Shown here: in pieces, positions 1-7,362 of the stretch | Layout of the letters: each line of letters opens with the position of its first letter | How positions within the stretch are numbered: the stretch's first letter is position 1 | Assembly: GCA_038206235.1 (NCBI GenBank) | Contig: JBBRBB010000040.1 | Location: forward strand, 1-28,859 | Reading direction: 5' to 3' | DNA length: 28,859 nt | Origin: JBBRBB01 sp038206235 | GTDB lineage: Bacteria > Bacteroidota > Bacteroidia > Chitinophagales > Chitinophagaceae | The notes under the pieces: generated by a model | Seen by the model: the letters and a program-made list of their open reading frames with translations, nothing else | What the model was told of the DNA's origin: nothing | Databases searched by the model: none | Position numbers and translations under genes: made by a program

Positions 1-128
1 ATTGTTGAATTGTTTAATTGTTTAATTGTTGAATTGTTGAATTGTTGAATTGTTGAATTGTTGAATTGTTGAATTGTTGAATTGTTGAATTGTTGAATTG
101 TTGAATTGTTGAATTGTTGAATTGTTGA
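1..128. repeat. 8-bp tandem repeat (ATTGTTGA)n, 16 copies
   Basis: Sixteen uninterrupted 8-bp units of ATTGTTGA run from the first base of the window. Units 2 and 3 read ATTGTTTA. The tract probably continues to the left. The plus strand has a stop in every frame of the repeat. The minus strand is open in all frames and would read as repeats of STIQQFNN, but no gene signal is attached, so I treat it as a non-coding microsatellite. Between it and nfo there is only a weak hairpin (AGAAATCC at 215 with GGGTTTCT at 232). Confidence 0.95.
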
Positions 129-372
129 ACGATTTTGCGAATGCAATTTCGTATTAAAAGCAATATTGCAGAATGAAATCTAAGTTTGTCTGTTGAGATT
201 CAACTTTACGGGCTAGAAATCCTGACATGCGGGGTTTCTCCGTATCCTTCTCACCTGAAGACTTATTTACTTCAAAAAATTAGTGTTGAAAATAACATTT
301 CTTTTGGTGCGCCAAGTTTACTTTTTTGAATTTCACCATAAAACATCTGGCTTATATTTACATCTATTTAAA

Positions 373-1224
373 ATGAATCAACCAATAAATATGCTTTTAG
401 GTGTTCATTGCTCTGTAAGCGGCGGACTTTACAATGCTTTTGAAGAAGCAAACCGTTTGGGTATTGATACGTTCCAGATATTTACTCAAAATCAAAGACA
501 ATGGATTAACAAAAAAATTGATGCGCAACTGCTGGAAAAGTTTCAGACGGCATGGGACAAAAAGAAAATAAAAATTATTTTTTCACACTGCTCTTACCTT
601 CTAAATCTTGCAAGCTTAAATGAAGACATACACCAAAAATCAATTGATACATTAATTGGCGAAGTGAATCGCTGCCATGACCTTGGGCTTTCCTTTTGTG
701 TTCTGCATCCGGGCAGCTATAAAGACCAAACGCCGGAAACTGCAATAAGAAAAATTACTGATTCACTTATTCACGTATTAGAACAAACCAATCATGCAAC
801 AGTAAAAATATTGCTTGAAAATACTGCGGGGCAAGGCTCTGCGATTGGGTTCAGGTTTGAACATTTGAAAGATATTATGGATGGCGTACAGTCAAAAAGA
901 ATGGGTGTGTGCTTCGATACCTGCCATGCATTTTCAGCAGGATATGATTTGAGAAACGAATTATCTTTTAAAAAAACATTTGGTGAGTTTGATAAAATAG
1001 TTGGCTTGAAAAATTTATATGCAATTCATTTGAATGATACCAAAACAGATTTGGGAAGTCGTGTTGACAGGCACGATAACATTGGTGCGGGAAAGTTAGG
1101 GGTTGATTGTTTTCGTTTAATGCTGAAAGAGTTTGCACATATTCCCAAAGTGCTTGAAACACCGAAGGAAGATAACTGGGATGAAAAAAATTTAACCACA
1201 TTGAGAGAATTAATAATGATGTAA
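373..1224 (+). CDS. nfo: Endonuclease IV (AP endonuclease, deoxyribonuclease IV)
   Basis: This is a zinc-dependent AP endonuclease of base excision repair; it cuts 5' of abasic sites. The AP2Ec TIM-barrel motifs occur in order: GVHCSVSGG at the N-terminus, FSHCSYLLNLAS, VLHPGSYKD, ILLENTAGQGSAIG, GVCFDTCHAFSAGYDL, HLNDTKTDLGSRVDRHDNIG and LETPKED near the C-terminus. These supply the His, Glu and Asp zinc ligands. The open frame continues up to 283, but those 30 codons match nothing in the family. I therefore start at the ATG at 373 (MNQPINMLLGVH), giving 283 aa, the usual length. A TATATTTA box at 353-360 resembles the Bacteroidota -7 element, although the spacing from TTTG at 325 (24 bp) is long. 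A strong terminator follows at 1243. No operon partner is seen. Confidence 0.95.
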   Translation: MNQPINMLLGVHCSVSGGLYNAFEEANRLGIDTFQIFTQNQRQWINKKIDAQLLEKFQTAWDKKKIKIIFSHCSYLLNLASLNEDIHQKSIDTLIGEVNRCHDLGLSFCVLHPGSYKDQTPETAIRKITDSLIHVLEQTNHATVKILLENTAGQGSAIGFRFEHLKDIMDGVQSKRMGVCFDTCHAFSAGYDLRNELSFKKTFGEFDKIVGLKNLYAIHLNDTKTDLGSRVDRHDNIGAGKLGVDCFRLMLKEFAHIPKVLETPKEDNWDEKNLTTLRELIMM

Positions 1225-1242
1225 TTTATTAAGGGTTTATTG

Positions 1243-1280
1243 CCGCGCCTTTTAAGGCGCGGGTAAAAAAATTTTCTTTT
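1243..1280 (+). terminator. Rho-independent terminator after nfo
   Basis: The perfect palindrome CCGCGCCTTTTAAGGCGCGG (1243-1262) forms an 8-bp GC-rich stem with a 4-nt loop, 18 nt after the nfo stop. It is followed by GTAAAAAAATTTTCTTTT. A second small hairpin, TTCGGC-TTTA-GCCGAA, lies at 1283-1298. Together they separate nfo from nadB. Confidence 0.75.
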
Positions 1281-1398
1281 GTTTCGGCTTTAGCCGAATG
1301 ATAAGAAGACTTGGGTTAAATCCCCGAAAAATATTTAGAGTTTTATCCTTGTCATAAAAATATTAAATCCGCAAAAAACAAAAACTAAAAGTAAAAAA

Positions 1399-3045
1399 TT
1401 GCAAACAGATTTTCTAATAATAGGCTCAGGCATTGCAGGGCTTACCTATGCAATAAAAACGGCTGCTCATTTTCCTGATAAAAATATAATTGTAATTACC
1501 AAAACAAGCTCAGATGAAACGAATACAAAATATGCACAGGGTGGCATTGCCGGTGTTTGGGATGAAGTAAATGACAGTTTTGAAAAGCATATTGAAGATA
1601 CTTTAATTGCCGGCGATGGTTTATGCAACAGAGATATCGTTGAGATTGTAGTACATGAAGGAGTAGAGCGCATTAAAGAAATAATTGATTACGGCGCTCA
1701 ATTCGATAAGGATGAAACAGGTGAATATACACTGGGACGTGAAGGCGGGCATAGTGAGCATCGAATTTTACACCACAAAGATGTTACCGGCAAAGAAATG
1801 GAACGTGCCCTGCTGAATGAATTGAAAAAACATTCAAATATCCAGCTCATTCATCATTGCTTTGTAGTTGACCTTATTACGCAGCATCACCTGGGGCATC
1901 TTGTTACAAAATCAACTCCTGATATAATTTGCTATGGTGTATATGCTTTAAATCTTAATACCAATCAAATAGAAAAAATTCTTTCACCGGTAACCTTGCT
2001 TGCAACCGGTGGAAACGGTCAGGCATACCGCACTACCACCAATCCAAAAATTGCAACCGGCGATGGCGTGGCAATGGCTTACCGTGCAAAAGCAAGAATA
2101 GAAAATATGGAGTTCATACAGTTTCATCCAACAGCGTTGTACGAGCCTGGTGTTTCACCTTCATTTCTTATAACAGAAGCGGTACGCGGCGATGGCGGCA
2201 TTCTGCGTAATAAGCAGGGTGAAGCTTTTATGGAAAGATATGACAGCCGCAAAGACCTTGCCCCCCGCGATATTGTTGCACGTGCAATAGATAATGAAAT
2301 GAAACGCAGCGGCACAGAGCATGTATATCTCGACTGCCGGCATCTCGATAAAGAAAAATTTATTCATCACTTTCCAAATATTTACAACAAGTGCTTAAGC
2401 ATAGGCATTAATGTAATGCAGCACCTGATACCTGTTGCGCCTGCTGCCCATTATAGCTGCGGCGGAATTAAAACAGATGAATGGGCAAGAACATCAATCA
2501 TTAACTTATCTGCCTGCGGCGAATGTGCCAGCACAGGCTTACATGGCGCAAACCGCTTGGCCAGCAACAGTCTTCTCGAGGCAATGGTATTTGCACACAG
2601 AGCCTATTTAAATACTGCTGCAAGTTATGAGGGAGCTAAACAAGGCTCTTCGCCAACTGGTGGAGGAGATTTATCCGAATGGACTCCTTTGGAGGAGGGG
2701 GCTGTTCCCGATTGGAATGCAAGCGGCACTACCGAACCTAAAGAAATGATTTTAATAACCCAAAGCCTTAAAGAATTGCAGCAGATAATGAGTGATTATG
2801 TAGGCATTGTTCGTAATGATGTGCGTTTGGCAAGAGCGATGAAAAGATTAGACCTGTTATTTGAAGAAACTGAATCGTTATATAAATCAACAACTCTGTC
2901 TCCACAGTTATGCGAGCTAAGAAATCTTATCACCGTGGGTTATTTAATTGTAAAGGGAGCAGAGTTTAGAAAAGAGAGTCGCGGCCTCCATTATAATACT
3001 GATCATCTTAAAAAAAGTGAAATACTGCAGAATATTATTTTATAA
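1399..3045 (+). CDS. nadB: L-aspartate oxidase
   Basis: NadB is a flavoprotein that oxidises L-aspartate to iminoaspartate, the first step of de novo NAD synthesis (with NadA). The N-terminal FAD dinucleotide motif is DFLIIGSGIAGLTYAI. It is followed by TKYAQGGIAGV, GREGGHSEHRILHHKDVTG, LLATGGNGQAYRTTTNP, ENMEFIQFHPTALYEPG, VRGDGGILRN, CGGIKTDEWARTSI and CGECASTGLHGANRLASNSLLEA. The C-terminal helical domain contains RNDVRLARAMKRL. The frame opens with TTG at 1399 and I see no in-frame ATG that keeps the FAD motif. At 548 aa it is slightly long: residues about 411-437 are a Gly/Pro/Ser-rich insertion (see findings). The next gene begins within a few bases to a few tens of bases, so the two are probably co-transcribed. 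nadA and nadC are not in the window. Confidence 0.96.
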   Translation: MQTDFLIIGSGIAGLTYAIKTAAHFPDKNIIVITKTSSDETNTKYAQGGIAGVWDEVNDSFEKHIEDTLIAGDGLCNRDIVEIVVHEGVERIKEIIDYGAQFDKDETGEYTLGREGGHSEHRILHHKDVTGKEMERALLNELKKHSNIQLIHHCFVVDLITQHHLGHLVTKSTPDIICYGVYALNLNTNQIEKILSPVTLLATGGNGQAYRTTTNPKIATGDGVAMAYRAKARIENMEFIQFHPTALYEPGVSPSFLITEAVRGDGGILRNKQGEAFMERYDSRKDLAPRDIVARAIDNEMKRSGTEHVYLDCRHLDKEKFIHHFPNIYNKCLSIGINVMQHLIPVAPAAHYSCGGIKTDEWARTSIINLSACGECASTGLHGANRLASNSLLEAMVFAHRAYLNTAASYEGAKQGSSPTGGGDLSEWTPLEEGAVPDWNASGTTEPKEMILITQSLKELQQIMSDYVGIVRNDVRLARAMKRLDLLFEETESLYKSTTLSPQLCELRNLITVGYLIVKGAEFRKESRGLHYNTDHLKKSEILQNIIL

Positions 3046-3080
3046 AAGTGCAAACCCCTTTTGCACTTATTTTTGCCGCA

Positions 3081-3962
3081 ATGTATTATTTTCTTTACGG
3101 ATTATTTTACCTGTTATCGCTATTGCCCTGGTGGTTTTTATATGTAATAAGCGATGGTATTTATTTGCTGATATATTATATTATTAAATACCGCAGAGAT
3201 ATTGTTGCAGGTAATTTACGCATCGCCTTTCCTGAAAAAACAGCAGAAGAGCGCATTAGAATTGCAAAGGAATTTTATCACAACCTGATTGATACTTTTG
3301 TTGAAACCATAAAACTGTTTTCCATTTCAGAAAAAGAATTGAATAAAAGATGTACAACTAATATTGAAGTAGTTAATGAGCTTTTTAAAACAGGCAAAAA
3401 TATACACTTGCTTGGCGGACATTTTTTTAATTGGGAGATTATCAATTTTGCTACCACTGCTAACTTGCGGCATCCTATGATAGCTGTGTATATGCCTTTA
3501 AAAAATAAGGCGATTAACCGCTTATTAATAAAGTTGCGTTCAAAATTCGGGAGTGTGCTTGTAGCCACAACAGAATTTAAAACAGTTTTTCATCACTACG
3601 CAAAAAAACCTTACGCATTAGGTTTAGTGGCAGACCAAAATGCCGGGCATACAGGTAAAGCATATTGGGTTTCTTTTTTTGGCAAGATGGTTCCTTTTAT
3701 AAGAGGCCCGGAAAAGGGAGCACGGTCTATGGATACTTGTGTGGTGATGACAAATTTTTATAAAGTAAAGCGGGGATATTATAAAGTGGAATATTCAGTT
3801 CTTACAACCAATCCCAATGAGATGAAAGAGGGAGAAATTACCAAACAGCTTATTGCATTTATTGAAAACTGCATACGCAGCCATCCTTCAAATTATTTAT
3901 GGAGCCACAGAAGATGGAGATGGGATTTCCATGAAGCAAAGCACGGCCACTTGGCGATTTGA
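3081..3962 (+). CDS. Lysophospholipid/lipid A acyltransferase (LpxL/HtrB family)
   Basis: This is a membrane-bound acyltransferase of the lipid A biosynthesis family (LpxL/LpxM/HtrB), which transfers a secondary acyl chain onto the lipid A precursor. It has an N-terminal hydrophobic anchor (YGLFYLLSLLPWWFLYVISDG), YRRDIVAGNLRIAFPEK, and the catalytic-type LLGGHFFNWEI motif (HX4-5[DE/N]). VADQNAG, FFGKMVPFIRGPE and the C-terminal YLWSHRRWRW are typical of the family. GTG at 3048 keeps the frame open two bases after the nadB stop. The ATG at 3081 (MYYFLYG) matches the family start better and gives 293 aa. The gene probably shares a transcript with nadB. It connects functionally with the LptD and OstA genes further along. 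The exact substrate cannot be assigned from sequence. Confidence 0.9.
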   Translation: MYYFLYGLFYLLSLLPWWFLYVISDGIYLLIYYIIKYRRDIVAGNLRIAFPEKTAEERIRIAKEFYHNLIDTFVETIKLFSISEKELNKRCTTNIEVVNELFKTGKNIHLLGGHFFNWEIINFATTANLRHPMIAVYMPLKNKAINRLLIKLRSKFGSVLVATTEFKTVFHHYAKKPYALGLVADQNAGHTGKAYWVSFFGKMVPFIRGPEKGARSMDTCVVMTNFYKVKRGYYKVEYSVLTTNPNEMKEGEITKQLIAFIENCIRSHPSNYLWSHRRWRWDFHEAKHGHLAI

Positions 3963-4256
3963 TTATTTTTTTATACCACTGCTAGCGGTGCCATTGCACG
4001 GTGATGAATTTATAATAGCAACATAATTTATTTGCTTTGCTCTTTCCTGAATATTTCTTACATCATTTCCCTTACACGATTATTAATATCGAAGCCAATA
4101 CTATCATAGTTGATTGTTAAGCTAATTCTTTATTAAACAGTGCAAGCTCAAGTATTATATTTTCACACTTAGCATATTTAATGCTGTTGTTAATGTCTCT
4201 TTTGTTATTAATAAAAGATTTCTTTTTTCATTCTGGTTAATATTTGATGTTTGAAA
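3963..4256 (-). pseudogene. Decayed sensor histidine kinase, C-terminal ATPase domain
   Basis: No open frame covers this stretch. Reading the minus strand through three single-base frame changes gives a continuous HATPase domain of a two-component kinase of the kind common in Bacteroidota. In order I read NEKRNLLLITKETL, then NNSIKYAKCENIILELAL (N box), then LTINYDSIGFDIN (G1 box, DxGxGFD-like), then GNDVRNIQERAKQINYV (G2 box) and INSSPCNGTASSGIKK before a stop at 3963-3965. The signal-receiving and dimerisation parts are not recognisable. The rest of the gap up to tatC (about 4257-4490) shows nothing coding. I am fairly sure this is a dead gene, because the order and spacing of the boxes survive across the frameshifts. 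Confidence 0.75.
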
Positions 4257-4493
4257 TCATTTTTGATTTTAATATCCATTTTTATATTGCTTGCTTGTGT
4301 TACCGGCAGTGCAACAGGAAACCGTTGACGATTAATACTCTCCTGATGCAATCAGACTTTATCAATACATAAGAGTGCACCGACACTAAGAAAAACGCAA
4401 GTAGCATTGCATTGGCGCTATGTTGGCGTACATATCACGTTAATGCGGAGACCAGATCTGAAATCCGAAATAGTAAACTTTAACTGTAAACAT

Positions 4494-4523
4494 TTTACCC
4501 CAACACCAAACCGCTTAACTTTG
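4494..4523 (+). promoter_or_regulatory. Candidate Bacteroidota promoter for tatC
   Basis: TAACTTTG (4516-4523) is an exact TAnnTTTG -7 element. TTTA (4494-4497) stands 18 bp upstream in place of the -33 TTTG. Transcription would start near 4530, giving a leader of about 13 nt before the tatC ATG. Confidence 0.5.
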
Positions 4524-4542
4524 CCCCTCATATTTTTAAAAG

Positions 4543-5400
4543 ATGGCAGCAGGTTTTTTTGAAAGAAGAGGCAGCGGTAAAACAGAAATGTCTTTTGTAG
4601 ACCATTTAGAAGAATTACGCTGGCATATCATTCGTTCCTTAATTGCAATTCTCATACTCGCTGTTATTATTTTTCTCAATATTCAATGGGTGTTCGATAA
4701 TATTATTGCAGGCCCTATCAATCCTCATTTTATCAGTTACAGTGCACTTTGCAATTTAAGTCACTGGCTGCATTTGGGCGAGGCGCTTTGCCTGCCGCCC
4801 GTAAAGGTGAGTATGCAAACAACCACTTTCGGCGGACAATTTTTCAGCAGCTTCACCATCGCATTTATCGGTGGTTTTATAGGAGCATTCCCTTATGTGT
4901 TCTGGGAGTTTTGGCGTTTTGTGAAACCGGCGCTTAAAGAAAAAGAATCAAGAAATACGCGTTTTATTATTTTCTGGGTATCGTTTTTTTTCTTTCTCGG
5001 CGCAGCTTTCGGTTATTTTATTCTGGGTCCTTTTACTTTTAATTTTCTTACAACATTCAACATAAGCTCGTCGAATCTTCTTGTAACAAAGCCTACGCTT
5101 ACTGATTATCTCGATAATCTTACAAACATTATTCTTGGTTGTGGTATTGCTTTTGAAATGCCGGTATTGAGTTTTCTGCTTACAAAAATTGGTTTAATAA
5201 CGCCGGGCTTTTTACGACGCTCAAGAAAATATGCTGTGGTATTACTATTAATTATTGCAGCTATAATTACGCCAAGCCCTGACTGGATAAGCCAGGCAAT
5301 TGTTTTCATCCCGCTTTTTTCTTTATACGAGTTAGGCGTTTTAATATCAGCGAGAGTAGCGAAGAAGCAAGCGAAGAAAGATTTGGAGGAATGGAGTTGA
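4543..5400 (+). CDS. tatC: Twin-arginine translocase subunit TatC
   Basis: TatC is the polytopic inner-membrane subunit that binds twin-arginine signal peptides of folded proteins for export. The protein has 285 aa, six predicted membrane segments, the hallmark N-terminal MSFVDHLEELRWHIIRS, and the conserved central stretch FPYVFWEFWRFVKPALKEKE. It also has ILGCGIAFEMPVLSFLL and ITPSPDWISQ, all typical of TatC. As in other Bacteroidota, the first periplasmic loop is expanded (about residues 50-90). No tatA or tatB is adjacent, so the partner lies elsewhere. It has its own near-consensus promoter. The stop at 5400 is followed by a remnant of an unrelated gene. Confidence 0.97.
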   Translation: MAAGFFERRGSGKTEMSFVDHLEELRWHIIRSLIAILILAVIIFLNIQWVFDNIIAGPINPHFISYSALCNLSHWLHLGEALCLPPVKVSMQTTTFGGQFFSSFTIAFIGGFIGAFPYVFWEFWRFVKPALKEKESRNTRFIIFWVSFFFFLGAAFGYFILGPFTFNFLTTFNISSSNLLVTKPTLTDYLDNLTNIILGCGIAFEMPVLSFLLTKIGLITPGFLRRSRKYAVVLLLIIAAIITPSPDWISQAIVFIPLFSLYELGVLISARVAKKQAKKDLEEWS

Positions 5401-5425
5401 GGCAAGTAAGTTAACAGATGCAGAT

Positions 5426-5584
5426 ATGGAAAACGCCGAAACAGAAGTTTGGTTGGATTTTGCAAAAGATTGTAAATATCTTGCAGAAGAAAAACACGAA
5501 CATTTATTTTTTATAAATACAGAAGTTTCTAAACTGTTAGCATATATGATTATGCATCCTGAAAAATATATAAACAATAATTAA
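5426..5584 (+). pseudogene. C-terminal remnant of a four-helix-bundle protein (23S rRNA intervening-sequence type)
   Basis: A 52-codon open stretch (ATG at 5426, TAA at 5582) reads MENAETEVWLDFAKDCKYL and continues to LLAYMIMHPEKYI. This matches the last two helices of the four-helix-bundle family (S23/avd-like), whose hallmark is E-x-WLDFAxDC and a terminal M-I-x-x-PEKY. The family is normally about 115-125 aa. The first two helices are absent, and the sequence upstream lies inside tatC in another frame. I read it as a truncated gene, although a short expressed peptide cannot be ruled out. Confidence 0.65.
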
Positions 5585-5609
5585 TGCAAAATACTACTCA
5601 GGAATTACT

Positions 5610-5637
5610 CCTTACTAACTACTCCCTACTAACTACT
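5610..5637 (+). repeat. Two tandem copies of a 14-bp repeat before rpiB
   Basis: CCTTACTAACTACT (5610-5623) is followed directly by CCCTACTAACTACT (5624-5637), ending 5 bp before the rpiB ATG. It is one of three simple direct-repeat tracts lying just upstream of genes in this window (others at 1-128 and about 10343-10370). Confidence 0.8.
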
Positions 5638-5642
5638 GTTTT

Positions 5643-6098
5643 ATGAATACAACATTTAACCTCACAAAACCAATCGCCATCGGATGCGACCATGCAGGCT
5701 TTGAATACAAAATTGCAATTGTGCAATGGCTAAAAGAAAAAGGATACGAAGTGAATGACTTTGGAAGCTATTCACCGGATTCGGTTGACTATCCAGACTT
5801 CGCTCATCCGGTTGCTGAAAGTGTAGAAGAAAATAAATCAGCCTGCGGCATTCTGCTTTGCGGCTCTGCAAATGGCGTTGCCATGGCTGCCAATAAACAT
5901 CAGCAAATACGTGCCGGCATAAGCTGGGAAAATGATATTGCAAAGCTGATGCGGCAACATAATAATGCAAACATCATTTGCTTGCCTTCAAGGTTCGTGG
6001 CATTACAACTTGCTATTGAAATGATTGATACATTTATTCATGCTTCTTTTGAAGGAGGACGCCACGAAAGAAGAGTGAATAAGATTGAATGTGTGTGA
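5643..6098 (+). CDS. rpiB: Ribose-5-phosphate isomerase B
   Basis: RpiB interconverts ribose 5-phosphate and ribulose 5-phosphate in the non-oxidative pentose phosphate pathway. The 151-aa cytosolic protein shows the RpiB/LacAB signatures: IGCDHAGFEYK at the N-terminus, DYPDFAHPVAE, the active-site Cys loop GILLCGSANGVAMAANKH, IRAGISWEND, HNNANIICLPSRF and a C-terminal FEGGRHERRVNKI. The length is normal. The ATG at 5643 sits directly after the 14-bp repeat. The gene is convergent with dusB, and the 119-bp gap between them contains a hairpin and a GGTCAGACC repeat. Confidence 0.96.
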   Translation: MNTTFNLTKPIAIGCDHAGFEYKIAIVQWLKEKGYEVNDFGSYSPDSVDYPDFAHPVAESVEENKSACGILLCGSANGVAMAANKHQQIRAGISWENDIAKLMRQHNNANIICLPSRFVALQLAIEMIDTFIHASFEGGRHERRVNKIECV

Positions 6099-6112
6099 GA
6101 CTATAATTGCCT

Positions 6113-6134
6113 GGATTTGTGTCTCCACAAATCC
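6113..6134 (+). terminator. Hairpin downstream of rpiB
   Basis: A perfect 9-bp inverted repeat, GGATTTGTG-TCTC-CACAAATCC, lies 15 bp after the rpiB stop. No T-run follows, so a terminator role is only likely from position. Confidence 0.45.
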
Positions 6135-6188
6135 TTAGCTTAATGACATTGCCCGGAACAATAAGACCTGTTTTTAATTTCGCATTAT

Positions 6189-6212
6189 GGTCAGACCCGG
6201 GACGGTCAGACC
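6189..6212. repeat. GGTCAGACC direct repeat, copy 1
   Basis: GGTCAGACC-CGGGAC-GGTCAGACC lies 5 bp past the dusB stop in the convergent rpiB/dusB gap. The 21-bp block starting at CAGACCCGGGAC occurs again, identically, at 10598-10618, also between convergent genes. Confidence 0.85.
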
Positions 6213-6216
6213 ATGT

Positions 6217-7251
6217 TTATTCGCAACTATATGCCATTGCATTCATATCAATCTTTCTTCTTTCAAAATTATATCCGCTATATCGCAAAATAATTTTATG
6301 AAGCAATTCATCAATCTCTTCCACCTCTTTCACCAACACTAATTTATTTCGAAACTCTTTTATATCGGGCAAACCTTTTAAATAATTTGCATAATGACGT
6401 TTCATTTCATTAATTCCTGCAATCAAACCTTTCCATTCAACCGATTTATAAAGATGGTTACGAATTGTATCAACTCTTTCTTCAATAGTTGGCGGCGATA
6501 GATGTTCACCCGTTTCAAAAAAATATTTTATTTCATTAAAAATCCACGGGTAACCAATTGCAGCACGCCCAATCATAATACCATCAACACCATATTTATT
6601 TTTATACTCCAATGCTTTTTCGGGTGAATCAATATCTCCATTGCCAAACACGGGAATATGTATGCGTGGATTTTCTTTCACTTTTGCAATCCATTGCCAG
6701 TCGGCATCGCCCTTATACAACTGGCTTCTTGTGCGTGCATGAATAGCAAGGGCATGTATGCCTGCATCCTGCAAGCGTTCCGCAACTTCAACAATATTAA
6801 TACTGTCGAAATCCCAGCCCAGCCTTGTTTTCACTGTTACGGGCAGTGTTGTTGAATTCACAACCGCCTTTGTTAGCCGCACCATTAAATCAATATCTTT
6901 CAATACAGCAGCACCGGCGCCTTTGGTAACCACTTTTTTCACAGGGCAACCAAAATTTATATCGAGTAAATCAGGTTGCACTGCTTCTACAATCTTTGCG
7001 CTTAATGCCATAGCTTCTTCATCTCCGCCAAAAATTTGAATGCCAACAGGCTTTTCATAATCGAATATGTCGAGCTTCTGTTTGCTTTTAATTGCATCGC
7101 GTATTAATCCTTCACTCGAAATAAATTCTGTGTACATTAAATCTGCACCATTTGCTTTGCACACTGCACGAAAGGGCGGGTCGCTTACATCTTCCATCGG
7201 TGCAAGCAAAAGCGGAAAAGAAGTCAATCGTATGTTGCCAATTTTAATCAT
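6217..7251 (-). CDS. dusB: tRNA-dihydrouridine synthase B
   Basis: This FMN-dependent reductase converts specific uridines in the tRNA D-loop to dihydrouridine. The TIM-barrel Dus motifs occur in order: LLLAPMEDVSDPPFRAVCKANGAD (motif interrupted here only for description of the FMN end), IQIFGGDEEAM, DINFGCPVKKVVTKGAGAAVL with the catalytic Cys, VTVKTRLGWD, LAIHARTRSQLYKG, PVFGNGDI, and DGIMIGRAAIGYPWIF. The reading frame opens five codons earlier (MFYLC), but MIKIGNIRL is the standard DusB start, so I use 7251 (344 aa). Gene and neighbour (CPBP protease) are divergent, with 111 bp between them. Confidence 0.95.
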   Translation of the reverse strand: MIKIGNIRLTSFPLLLAPMEDVSDPPFRAVCKANGADLMYTEFISSEGLIRDAIKSKQKLDIFDYEKPVGIQIFGGDEEAMALSAKIVEAVQPDLLDINFGCPVKKVVTKGAGAAVLKDIDLMVRLTKAVVNSTTLPVTVKTRLGWDFDSINIVEVAERLQDAGIHALAIHARTRSQLYKGDADWQWIAKVKENPRIHIPVFGNGDIDSPEKALEYKNKYGVDGIMIGRAAIGYPWIFNEIKYFFETGEHLSPPTIEERVDTIRNHLYKSVEWKGLIAGINEMKRHYANYLKGLPDIKEFRNKLVLVKEVEEIDELLHKIILRYSGYNFERRKIDMNAMAYSCE

Positions 7252-7322
7252 GCACAAGTAAAACAAATATCATTAACAGAAATAAATTTTGAACTAACAT
7301 CTTTCATCTGCAAACTCTCCTC

Positions 7323-7330
7323 TAAATTTG
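7323..7330 (+). promoter_or_regulatory. Candidate -7 box for the CPBP protease gene
   Basis: TAAATTTG fits TAnnTTTG exactly, 32 bp before the ATG. No TTTG lies at the usual 19-21 bp upstream. The leader would include the small hairpin AGCCTG-CAAATTTA-CAGGCT (7331-7350). Confidence 0.35.
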
Positions 7331-7362
7331 AGCCTGCAAATTTACAGGCTTATTTAATAATT

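Noticed and set aside
1..128. CRISPR array
   Set aside because: The 8-bp repeat has no spacers; no array of 20-40 bp repeats exists anywhere in the window.
6107..6301. 64-aa plus-strand ORF after rpiB
   Set aside because: It overlaps the conserved dusB C-terminus, runs through the GGTCAGACC repeat and resembles no protein.
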